A stretch of DNA of 31,882 nucleotides from an uncultured Parabacteroides sp. (lineage in GTDB: Bacteria; Bacteroidota; Bacteroidia; Bacteroidales; Tannerellaceae): assembly GCA_934725305.1 (NCBI GenBank), contig CAKVBA010000030.1, positions 1 to 31,882 on the forward strand. The letters are read 5' to 3'. Both the position numbers and the translations under genes were made by a program. The notes beneath the pieces are model-generated. The model did not search any database and was not told the origin of the DNA. It saw only the letters and a program-made list of their open reading frames with translations. This document shows, piece after piece, positions 24,524-31,882 of this stretch (positions are counted from its first letter, which is position 1; each line of letters begins with the position of its first letter).

Positions 24524-25753
24524 ATGAAATTAATCAGACAACTCCTCTGTGCTTGTCTCTGTTGGAGCAGCCTTTTCGGAGTATTTGCACAACAGAAAAA
24601 CCTATCTTACAAATTCTATGGTCAGGTGCGTGGCGATCTCTTCTACAATTCACGTGCGAATGGTGAAATCGTTGACGGTCTGTTTCACCTTTATCCCAAA
24701 GACCGATTGCCCGATGCCGATGGCAACGATCTGAATGCAAAGGCTAATGGCAGCTTCTATCTGCTCTATTCTCGCTTGGGTATTGATGTAACCGGACCCA
24801 CTATCGGCTCGGCTCAATCTACCTTGAAACTGGAATGCGACTTCCGCGGATCGGGCAGCGACTGGGCTGTTATGCGTATCCGCCATGCTTACGTCAATTT
24901 GGACTGGGGCAAATCATCCGTATTGGTAGGACAAACCTGGCATCCGCTGTTCGGCGAGATATTTCCACAGATGCTGAATCTGTCAACCGGAGCACCATTC
25001 CAGCCCTTTAACCGCAGTCCGCAAATCCGTTACCGCTACAACAACAATGGATGGCAACTGACAACAGCCGCTCTGTGGCAATTGCAATATCTGTCGGCTG
25101 GTCCTAAAGGTAAAAGCGAAGATTATATCAAAAACAGCTGTGTTCCTGAATTCTTTGCCGGTATCGACTATAAGACTTCCAACTGGACTGTAGGTGGCGG
25201 ATTGGAGGTTCTTTCATTGGTACCACGCACACAGAACGAAGTGAACGGAAACATCTTCAAGCTGAACGAACGTATCACATCACTTTCAACCGAAGTGCAT
25301 CTAAGATATAAACAAGACAACTTATTGGTTATGGCCAAGAGTTTGTTGACTTCAAACCTGACACAGACTTGTACTTTGGGCGGCTACGGTGTAACAAGCA
25401 TCGACAAGCGCACCGGAGAACAGAAGTATTCGCCCTATCGTTTCTCTTCAACCTGGTTAAACATTGTCTATGGCAAAGTGTGGAAACCGGGTATCTTTAT
25501 GGGTTACTCGAAAAACCTGGGAGCCAAAGATCCGATCATAGGTCAGACTTATGGTGTTGGTTTGGACGTGGCTCAGCTGTTCACAACCAACCTACAGCTT
25601 TCGTATAATCTGCCCAATTGGAAACTGGGTATGGAATATTCTCCTTCTATCGCTTGGTATGGTAAAGCCGATATGGCGGATGGAGGCAAGATTAGTCAGA
25701 CACATTCCATTACCAATCACCGCATCTTAGGTGTTTTGGTTTATTCCTTCTGA
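24524..25753 (+). CDS. Porin-like outer-membrane beta-barrel protein (DcaP-like)
   Basis: This is a 409-aa predicted outer-membrane protein. The signal peptide ends near residue 22 (LFGVFAQQ). The rest is strand-rich with many aromatic residues and ends in VLVYSF, a C-terminal aromatic that fits BAM recognition. The early strands read YKFYGQVRGDLFYNSR, then YSRLGIDVTGP and RHAYVNLDWGKSSVLVGQTWHPLF, resembling the DcaP/porin pattern of small-molecule diffusion channels; this is a resemblance by eye. The substrate is unknown. It is transcribed alone and divergently from trpB2, and is closed by a strong terminator. Specific sugar-uptake features (TonB box, SusC/D partner) are absent. Confidence 0.7.
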   Translation: MKLIRQLLCACLCWSSLFGVFAQQKNLSYKFYGQVRGDLFYNSRANGEIVDGLFHLYPKDRLPDADGNDLNAKANGSFYLLYSRLGIDVTGPTIGSAQSTLKLECDFRGSGSDWAVMRIRHAYVNLDWGKSSVLVGQTWHPLFGEIFPQMLNLSTGAPFQPFNRSPQIRYRYNNNGWQLTTAALWQLQYLSAGPKGKSEDYIKNSCVPEFFAGIDYKTSNWTVGGGLEVLSLVPRTQNEVNGNIFKLNERITSLSTEVHLRYKQDNLLVMAKSLLTSNLTQTCTLGGYGVTSIDKRTGEQKYSPYRFSSTWLNIVYGKVWKPGIFMGYSKNLGAKDPIIGQTYGVGLDVAQLFTTNLQLSYNLPNWKLGMEYSPSIAWYGKADMADGGKISQTHSITNHRILGVLVYSF

Positions 25754-25759
25754 TAACAC

Positions 25760-25802
25760 ATAAAGAGGCTGCCAAAAGAATCTTTTGATGCAGCCTCTTT
25801 AT
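25760..25802 (+). terminator. Bidirectional terminator between the porin-like gene and tolC
   Basis: A 13-bp perfect stem (ATAAAGAGGCTGC/GCAGCCTCTTTAT) with an inner CAAAAG/CTTTTG pairing starts 7 nt past the porin-like stop. The same hairpin, read leftward, can end the RND operon. Confidence 0.85.
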
Positions 25803-25827
25803 GTAATAAAACACCGAACGCTATCTC

Positions 25828-25855
25828 CGACAGTTTGCTATTCTGACACAACGTA
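25828..25855 (+). repeat. 28-nt dispersed intergenic motif, copy 4
   Basis: The most diverged copy at its 3' end, but it keeps GACAGTTTGC and TGACACAACG in the same register as the others. It lies 3 nt past the tolC stop codon (minus strand), between that gene and the shared terminator. Confidence 0.45.
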
Positions 25856-25857
25856 CT

Positions 25858-27255
25858 CTATCTCGATGCAGTAACCTGACTGAATCCTCCTCCCAATGCT
25901 TTATACAGATAAACCACCGAAAGCAATTCATCCAAAACCGCATTGTTCAACCCAATCTGAGCATCCAACAATCCACGCTGAGCATCCAATACATCCATAT
26001 AACTTGTTACTCCATTGATATATTGCAGTTGGGCTAATTCCAGATAATTACGCGCCGACTCTTCCAACTTAGAGCGAGAATTACGCACCTCCTTCACCTT
26101 GCGGAAGGTTACGATGGCATTATTGGCCTCCTTAAAGGCTGTCAGCACACTCTTCTCATAGCTATACACCTCTTGTTCATAACGAGCCTTGGCAACTTTT
26201 ACCTTGGCACGATTCTTACCCATGGCAAAGAGAGGTTGCACCAAATTTCCCATAATAAATCCGGCCGGACTCTTCAGCAAATTACCTAATTCATCACTTT
26301 CGAAGCCATAATTGCTGGTCAGACGAATCTTCGGGAACAGATCGGTCTGGGCAACACCCACCATAGCATTGGCGGCACGAAGTTTCATTTCGGCCTGACG
26401 CATATCGGGACGCCGCTCCAACAAGGCCGAAGAGATGCCCACCGGAAGCACACCGGGCAATGGCTGTTTATCCAAAGAAAGTCCTCGGGGAATCGTATTG
26501 GTATATTCTCCCAATAACAGACTCAGGTCGCTCTCTTTGATCTTGATCTGTCGCTCCAACGAAGGAATCAATGTCTCGGTACGCGCCAACTCCACTTGTG
26601 CCTGGTTGTATGCCGTCTCAGAGGTCAAACCACCTTCGAAACGTAACCGAGCCAAACGTACACCTTCGCGACGAGCCTCTAATGTCTGCTGCACAATGGC
26701 CAGTTCACGATCGAGTGCACAGAGCTGATAATAATTGGCAGCCACCTCGGCCACAATCGTCATCTGCAAAGCACGCTGTCCCTCTACCGATTGCATATAA
26801 GAGGCGATAGCTGCCTCATTGGCCCAACGCAAGTTGCCCCACAAGTCTAATTCCCATGCCAACGTCAGCTTGGCACCAAACTCCGGACGAGGCTTGGGAG
26901 CATCTCCACCATAATTAAGTCGCTCTTTCTGAGCATAGACATTGACACCAACCTCAGGCAGCATATTGGCAAAAGAGATTCGCTTGGCGGCAATCATCTC
27001 CTTAATCTTAGCTGCGGTAATCTTCATATCCTTGTTGTTCTCCAAGGCCTTGCTGATCAGATTACGCAAAATCTCATCTACATACAAGCTTTCCCAAGGC
27101 AGATCGGCTACCGATGCCGAGTCTTCCGTAAGAGAAGACTCAAGCTGATGGGGCATATTCAAGTCGGGACGGACATATTTCTGTCCCAACTTACAAGATG
27201 TTAAGGCGATCCCTATAAAGACCAGCCATACAATCATATATCTTCTCTGTCTCAT
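25858..27255 (-). CDS. RND efflux system outer-membrane factor (TolC/NodT-type lipoprotein)
   Basis: This 465-aa outer-membrane channel subunit is a NodT-type lipoprotein: lipobox IALTSC with C21, then GQKYVRPDLNMP, characteristic of the family. Two OEP repeats follow, rich in long helices: the first includes WELDLWGNLRWANEAAIASY and the second includes LLERRPDMRQAEMKLRAANA, the classic boundary motif. It forms a trimeric duct through the outer membrane for the AcrB-like pump. The start shares one base with the acrB stop (TAATG), so the two are translationally coupled. It is the last gene of the acrA-acrB-tolC operon. Confidence 0.93.
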   Translation of the reverse strand: MRQRRYMIVWLVFIGIALTSCKLGQKYVRPDLNMPHQLESSLTEDSASVADLPWESLYVDEILRNLISKALENNKDMKITAAKIKEMIAAKRISFANMLPEVGVNVYAQKERLNYGGDAPKPRPEFGAKLTLAWELDLWGNLRWANEAAIASYMQSVEGQRALQMTIVAEVAANYYQLCALDRELAIVQQTLEARREGVRLARLRFEGGLTSETAYNQAQVELARTETLIPSLERQIKIKESDLSLLLGEYTNTIPRGLSLDKQPLPGVLPVGISSALLERRPDMRQAEMKLRAANAMVGVAQTDLFPKIRLTSNYGFESDELGNLLKSPAGFIMGNLVQPLFAMGKNRAKVKVAKARYEQEVYSYEKSVLTAFKEANNAIVTFRKVKEVRNSRSKLEESARNYLELAQLQYINGVTSYMDVLDAQRGLLDAQIGLNNAVLDELLSVVYLYKALGGGFSQVTASR

Positions 27256-30200
27256 TATCGTCTTATTTTAATAATCCTTTTTGTACTGATACGCTCCAAT
27301 CTCATCTTTTCCTTGATCTTATAAATCAATACAAAGAAGAAGGGAACCAATACGATACCTACGGTGATAGCCACCAACATACCAAAGAACACACCTGTAC
27401 CGATGCTATGACGTGATGCCGAACCCGGTCCGCTGGCCAATACCATCGGCAACATACCCAATACGAAGGCCAACGAGGTCATTAAGATGGGACGGAAACG
27501 CATCTGTGCTGCATGGATAGCTGCCTTTACTACATCGATTCCGGAATCAACCTGCACCTTGGCAAACTCAACAATCAAGATTGCATTCTTGGCAGCCAGA
27601 CCAATCAAGGTAACCAGACCAATCTGGAAATAGACGTCATTCTCCAATCCGGTTGCCCAAACACCCAAATAAGCACCCAAGGTTGCTACCGGCAACGACA
27701 ACAAAACAGCGATAGGAACAATCCAACTCTCATATTGTGCCGCAAGGAAGAGGAACACAAACAAGAATACCAAAGCCAGAACAAATCCGGTCTGTCCGCC
27801 AGCCTGTTTTTCCTGATAAGACAAACCGCTCCATTCCAAAGCAATGTTGTCGGGCAGATGTTCTTTGGCAATACGTTCCATAGCAGCCATCGCTTCACCT
27901 GTACTATAACCCGATGCAGCCACAGCGTTGATAGATGCGGTGGCAAACATGTTGAAGCGCTTGATTGTTCCCGGTCCGGTTGTATATTCTGTTGTACCCA
28001 AAGCAGTCAACGGCACCATTGATCCATTCTTGGCACGCACAAAGAAGAGACCGATGTTATCTTGTGTGGCTCGATAAGGAGCCTCTGCCTGGATATAGAC
28101 ACGATAGATACGGTTGAACATATTGAAGTCATTCACATAAACCGAACCTAAATAGGCCTTCATGGTTGAGAAGATGTCCGACAACGGAATACCTAACAAC
28201 TTGGCACGATCTCGGTTGACATCGAAATAGAGCTGCGGAATCTCAGACTGCAAGGCAGAAGACACTCCTTCCAGTTCTGGAGCCTTCGACGCATAATAGA
28301 GGAAAGTATCGGTTGCGGCTACCAGATTATTCCAGTTGGCATCACCACGAGCCTCTAACTGCATCTCCAAACCACCACTCTCGCCCAAACCTGGAATCAC
28401 CGGCGGACGACTTAGATAGAATTTGACTTCCGGATAATAGTAAAACTCCTTACGAACCTCGTCCATCACATCTTCAACCTTCATACCTGCTCCTTTGCGG
28501 TCTTCCCATGGCTTCAGGATAACCGTCAACAGCGAACGGCTCTGGTTTGTACCTACACGAGCACTGCTACCGGTTACATTCTGCACATAAGCAACAGCCG
28601 GCAACTTCTCCAAAAAGGCCACGGCACGGTCGGTCACTTTACGCATACGCTCCAACGTAGCTCCTTCGGGCATTTCCAACTCAACCGTGAAGAATCCCTG
28701 ATCTTCTTCCGGAATAAAACTGGTGGGCAATGTTCTGTTCAAGACAAAGATGGCAACCAACACCATACCAAAACCGGCCAAGATACGACGCGGACTCTGA
28801 ATAGCTTTCTGTAGAATCTTTGTGTATCGCTTATTTCCCAAGGCCAACCACAGGTTGATCTTACGGAAGATGATATGTTTCTTCTTATGTGACGGACGCA
28901 AGATGATTGCACACATGGCCGGACTCAGCGTCAAAGCAACCACGGTTGACAACAATACAGACACAACAATGGTTACAGAGAACTGACGGTATAACTGACC
29001 CGTGATGCCGCCCAAGAAACTGACAGGAACAAACACGGCAGCCAACACCAAAGAGGTGGCAATCAAAGCTCCGGTCAATTCTCTCATCGCTTTGTGTGTA
29101 GCCTCACGAGCAGTCAAATGCTCTTCGGCCATGATTCGTTCGACATTCTCAACCACAACAATCGCATCATCCACCACAATACCGATGGCCAAAATCAGAC
29201 CCAGCAGTGTCAACATGTTCAAAGAGAAACCCAGAATCAACATAAATCCAAAAGTTCCAATCAACGAAATAGGAACAGCAATGGTCGGTATCAAAGCGGC
29301 ACGCCAGTTCTGCAATGAAAGGAAGACAACCAATACAACCAAGAACAAGGCTTCAAACAGGGTTTTATACACCTCGTTGACCGATTGTGAAATATATTCC
29401 GTCATATCAAAGGGGAAATTATATTCCAATCCTTCGGGAAAGTTCTTGCTAATATCTTTCATGGCATCCTTGACATGCTGTGCAACCTCCAGCGCATTGG
29501 CTCCCGGCAACATATAAATACCTAAGATAGCCGCATTCTTTCCATTGATTCCACTCTCCGTAGAATAAGAAGAGGCTTCCAAAGATACACGGGCCACATC
29601 ACGCATTCTAACGATAGAACCATCGGGATTGGCACGTACAACGATATCCTCAAACTCCTCGACAGAGGAAAGACGTCCTTGGGCGGTAATAGGTAGAGTA
29701 ATATCCACATCTAATACCGGCTGTTTACCCAATTCTCCGGCTGCCGACTCACGATTCTGATCTTTCAACGCATCCTGTAGGTCTTTAACGGTCAATCCCA
29801 TATTTGCCAGACGGTCGGGATATACCCAGATCTGCATGCCATAATAACGGCTACCGATATTGGATACTCGACCGACACCGGGAATACGACGTAGCACGTC
29901 CAGCACGTTAATGGTAGCGAAGTTACTCAAATAGATCTCATCAAATTTGGGATCGTCAGACATCAAACTTAGAGTCATCAGCTGACTGGGAGCCTGCTTC
30001 TCTACAGTAATACCATTCTGAACTACTTCGGCAGGCAGACGACTCTCGGCCAACTTGATTCGGTTTTGTATCTCTACTGCAGCCAGATCAGGATCGGCCG
30101 ACACGTCAAATGTTACGGTAATATTCAAGCTCCCCGAGTTTAAACTGCTACTCTGCATATAGATCATCCCCGGAGTACCATTCAGCTCCTGCTCAATGGT

Positions 30201-30392
30201 TGTGGCCACGGCCTGCGACACTGTCAATGCACTGGCACCTGGATAAGAGGCATTGATTTTTACCACAGGTGGAGTAATCTGCGGATATTGATCGACCGGC
30301 AACATAACCAGACCAATCAAACCCACAATAATGATTAACAGTGAAAGAACAGTAGAAAAGACCGGGCGATCGATAAAGAATCCTGGTTTCAT
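27255..30392 (-). CDS. RND efflux pump inner-membrane transporter (AcrB/HAE1 family)
   Basis: This 1045-aa proton-driven transporter exports amphiphilic compounds such as drugs or bile-type detergents. It starts with the standard family N-terminus (MKPGFFIDRPVFSTVLSLLI) and has two sets of six transmembrane helices around two periplasmic loops. The proton-relay acids D408 and D409 lie in GIVVDDAIVVVEN, and the relay lysine is in GLAAKNAILIVEFA near residue 945. The FIPEEDQGFF segment starts the second half's porter domain. Length and motifs show an intact pump. It overlaps acrA by 4 nt and tolC by 1 nt. The substrate range cannot be read from sequence. Confidence 0.96.
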   Translation of the reverse strand: MKPGFFIDRPVFSTVLSLLIIIVGLIGLVMLPVDQYPQITPPVVKINASYPGASALTVSQAVATTIEQELNGTPGMIYMQSSSLNSGSLNITVTFDVSADPDLAAVEIQNRIKLAESRLPAEVVQNGITVEKQAPSQLMTLSLMSDDPKFDEIYLSNFATINVLDVLRRIPGVGRVSNIGSRYYGMQIWVYPDRLANMGLTVKDLQDALKDQNRESAAGELGKQPVLDVDITLPITAQGRLSSVEEFEDIVVRANPDGSIVRMRDVARVSLEASSYSTESGINGKNAAILGIYMLPGANALEVAQHVKDAMKDISKNFPEGLEYNFPFDMTEYISQSVNEVYKTLFEALFLVVLVVFLSLQNWRAALIPTIAVPISLIGTFGFMLILGFSLNMLTLLGLILAIGIVVDDAIVVVENVERIMAEEHLTAREATHKAMRELTGALIATSLVLAAVFVPVSFLGGITGQLYRQFSVTIVVSVLLSTVVALTLSPAMCAIILRPSHKKKHIIFRKINLWLALGNKRYTKILQKAIQSPRRILAGFGMVLVAIFVLNRTLPTSFIPEEDQGFFTVELEMPEGATLERMRKVTDRAVAFLEKLPAVAYVQNVTGSSARVGTNQSRSLLTVILKPWEDRKGAGMKVEDVMDEVRKEFYYYPEVKFYLSRPPVIPGLGESGGLEMQLEARGDANWNNLVAATDTFLYYASKAPELEGVSSALQSEIPQLYFDVNRDRAKLLGIPLSDIFSTMKAYLGSVYVNDFNMFNRIYRVYIQAEAPYRATQDNIGLFFVRAKNGSMVPLTALGTTEYTTGPGTIKRFNMFATASINAVAASGYSTGEAMAAMERIAKEHLPDNIALEWSGLSYQEKQAGGQTGFVLALVFLFVFLFLAAQYESWIVPIAVLLSLPVATLGAYLGVWATGLENDVYFQIGLVTLIGLAAKNAILIVEFAKVQVDSGIDVVKAAIHAAQMRFRPILMTSLAFVLGMLPMVLASGPGSASRHSIGTGVFFGMLVAITVGIVLVPFFFVLIYKIKEKMRLERISTKRIIKIRR

Positions 30393-31552
30393 TCGTTTTC
30401 CTCCTCTCTAAGTTTTTGCATAGCTTTTTCATCATCGGCATGGATAGCGTGAACCTTTTCACCCGGCACCAGCTTGTGATATCCCTCTATAACGACTCGC
30501 TCATTCTCGCCCAGACCACGTTCGATAACTATATTGTTTCCGATCTCTGGACCGGTCTGTACGAAACGCTTCTCAGCAATATCATCCCGACGGATAATAT
30601 AGAGGAAAGCACCGCCCTTTTCAATGGAAATGGCTTTACGCGGAACGACAATCGATCTCTCACGTACATCCAATAATAGTTTTACACGTGTAAACTGACC
30701 GGGCAACAACTTCTGATTGGGATTAGGCAACTCTGCACGCACACTGAAAGTACCCGTATTAGGATCTACCAATGGATCGGCAAAGTCAACAATACCCTTG
30801 ATAGGATATTCAGAATTATCGGCCAATGTTACAGTTACAGTCGGCTGCCAAGAACGTGTAGAGTCACGCTCACCAAACTTGACATTTCTACGCTCTGCAC
30901 GCAAATAGTCCAAAGCTGTCATATTAAAGTTCACCAATACCGTATCGCTCTTCACAACGGCTGCCAACTTTGAACGAGCACCCGGTCCAATCAATGCACC
31001 AACATCGACAAAGCGCTCACTGATGCGTCCATCTAACGGAGATGTTACGACAGTATAGCTCAACTCCAGCTGAGCATTATCCAAATCGGCCTTGCTAATG
31101 GCAATATTAGCCTCGGCATTCTCTAATGCAGCAATCGCATTATCCAAGTCAAGCTGACTCGCTGCGTGCTGTTCATACAGAGGTTTCAGACGCTCAACAT
31201 CACGACGAGCTTTGGCTGCCTGTGCTTCATCTTTCTTCAACTGAGCCTTTGCCTTCTCAACACGGGCTTTATAAGGAGCCGCATTGATGATGAAAAGAGG
31301 TTCGCCCTGTTTCACCTGCTTGCCTTCTTCAAAAAGCATTCGCTCCAGATAACCTTCAACCCGAGCATGTAACTCTACAAAGCGAGCAGCTCTGATGCGA
31401 CCTACATATTCACCAAAGATCTTCACATCTTCTTTGGCAGGTTTATCCACTACAACAATCGGCAGTTGGGGCTCTTTTTTATCACGACAACCTGTCAACA
31501 GCAATAAGAGAGCAATAAACACAACTTGCGCCTTAACTAATCCTTTAACCAT
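30389..31552 (-). CDS. RND efflux periplasmic adaptor (AcrA/MexA-type lipoprotein)
   Basis: This 387-aa membrane fusion protein connects the pump with the outer-membrane channel. The signal peptide ends in a lipobox, LLTGC (C22). The lipoyl half-motifs flank an alpha-hairpin (about 90-165) rich in K, A and Q: RFVELHARVEGYLERMLFEEG before it and VVTSPLDGRISERFVDVGALI after it. The beta-barrel domain with PNTGTFSVRAELPNPNQKLLPG follows, and then the membrane-proximal part. It is the first gene of the operon; no regulator (TetR, AraC or two-component) is encoded upstream in this window, and an rRNA gene lies immediately beyond. Confidence 0.95.
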   Translation of the reverse strand: MVKGLVKAQVVFIALLLLLTGCRDKKEPQLPIVVVDKPAKEDVKIFGEYVGRIRAARFVELHARVEGYLERMLFEEGKQVKQGEPLFIINAAPYKARVEKAKAQLKKDEAQAAKARRDVERLKPLYEQHAASQLDLDNAIAALENAEANIAISKADLDNAQLELSYTVVTSPLDGRISERFVDVGALIGPGARSKLAAVVKSDTVLVNFNMTALDYLRAERRNVKFGERDSTRSWQPTVTVTLADNSEYPIKGIVDFADPLVDPNTGTFSVRAELPNPNQKLLPGQFTRVKLLLDVRERSIVVPRKAISIEKGGAFLYIIRRDDIAEKRFVQTGPEIGNNIVIERGLGENERVVIEGYHKLVPGEKVHAIHADDEKAMQKLREEENE

Positions 31553-31787
31553 TCTATCTTTATATCTAAGAGTTACTATTTATTTAATCAATTCTATCAA
31601 TTAGATAAATGAAATAATCATTCCATTAGTTATCATATATATATTAATATGTGTTATTCGGCTAATCATCAAATGAATATATGATTTTCAAAAGGAAAGT
31701 ATTTATAGTACGTAAATTTTTTATGTAGAATAATTCCTCAATTCATGTAGAAACACCCCATAAGGAGACAAACAATATACACACAAA
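31553..31787. other. A/T-rich gap between acrA and the rRNA terminator
   Basis: About 235 nt, strongly A/T-rich. No TAnnTTTG box is seen in the acrA direction. An imperfect inverted repeat, TTTATTTAAT and ATTAGATAAA (31579-31588 and 31600-31609), could be an operator, but sequence this A/T-rich yields such pairs by chance. Confidence 0.3.
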
Positions 31788-31817
31788 AAGGAGTCAACCC
31801 TTTCAGACTGACTCCTT
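31785..31817 (-). terminator. Terminator of the rRNA operon
   Basis: Stem AAGGAGTCA (31788-31796)/TGACTCCTT (31809-31817) with a 12-nt loop. Read on the minus strand it is followed by TTTTT, about a dozen nucleotides past the 5S 3' end. Confidence 0.85.
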
Positions 31818-31828
31818 CTAACTAAAAC

Positions 31829-31882
31829 GGCGGCTACCTACTCTTCCACTGTTACGCAGTACCATCGGCGTGACGAGGCTTA
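31829..31882 (-). rRNA. rrf: 5S ribosomal RNA, 3' part (truncated by window end)
   Basis: Read on the minus strand, the segment matches the 3' half of bacterial 5S rRNA: TAAGCCTCGTCACGCCGATG, then GGTACTGCG, then a G/A-rich part GAGTAGGTAGCCGCCG at the 3' end. The 5' half lies beyond the window. The direction implies that an rRNA operon is transcribed toward the acrA operon. The exact 3' end is uncertain by a few bases. Confidence 0.9.

Noticed and set aside
31579..31609. Operator palindrome upstream of acrA
   Set aside because: Imperfect and made only of A/T-rich sequence, which is expected often by chance here.

Overview
The window looks like a chromosomal segment of a member of the order Bacteroidales, plausibly a Parabacteroides-like gut commensal; the genus is inferred from gene content and order only. 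The evidence is the Bacteroidota promoter signature (TTTG, about 20 nt, TAnnTTTG) in front of many genes, several families largely restricted to Bacteroidota (DUF4292, DUF4271, the PG_1098/THUMP-like methyltransferase), a three-gene fumarate reductase/succinate dehydrogenase with a single cytochrome b subunit, and genes packed with overlapping ends. Almost all of it is core or housekeeping DNA. I see no transposase, integrase, phage gene or CRISPR array.

Layout: 1-490 holds a remnant of an outer-membrane barrel gene and a promoter. 491-3740 (+) is ribF-argE-flippase with overlapping ends. 3737-8082 (-) is dut-TPR protein-DUF4292 lipoprotein-EnvC-like activator. 8234-9424 (-) is a methyltransferase. 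9425-10188 is non-coding: a dispersed repeat element (copy A), an orphan leftward promoter and the terminator of the sdh operon. 10189-13647 (-) is the sdhCAB respiratory complex, with a textbook promoter. 13648-14188 is mostly non-coding. 14189-14259 (-) is tRNA-Gln. 14339-18428 (-) is the DUF4271-hemD-rnpA-yidD-tatD-tyrS cluster. 18598-22228 (+) is metA-U32 protein-cyclophilin. 22229-22833 is non-coding and carries copy B of the element between two terminator hairpins. 22834-24198 (-) is trpB type 2, divergent from a porin-like gene (24524-25753, +) with an unusually long leader. 25858-31552 (-) is a tripartite RND efflux operon (acrA-acrB-tolC order). The window ends in the 3' part of a 5S rRNA gene (-), preceded by its terminator.

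The genes group by theme: envelope biogenesis (EnvC, DUF4292 lipoprotein, TPR protein, flippase, YidD, RND pump, porin), energy metabolism (SdhCAB), and RNA and translation functions (rnpA, tyrS, tRNA-Gln, U32 family).

The most interesting unexplained material is non-coding. Two copies of an approximately 0.5 kb intergenic element contain a phased array of degenerate 22-24 nt units plus a non-repetitive tail, and both are bracketed by related inverted repeats. A separate 28-nt sequence recurs without gaps in four intergenic regions. There is also a strong promoter with no gene behind it, and a structured leader of about 190 nt in front of the porin-like gene.
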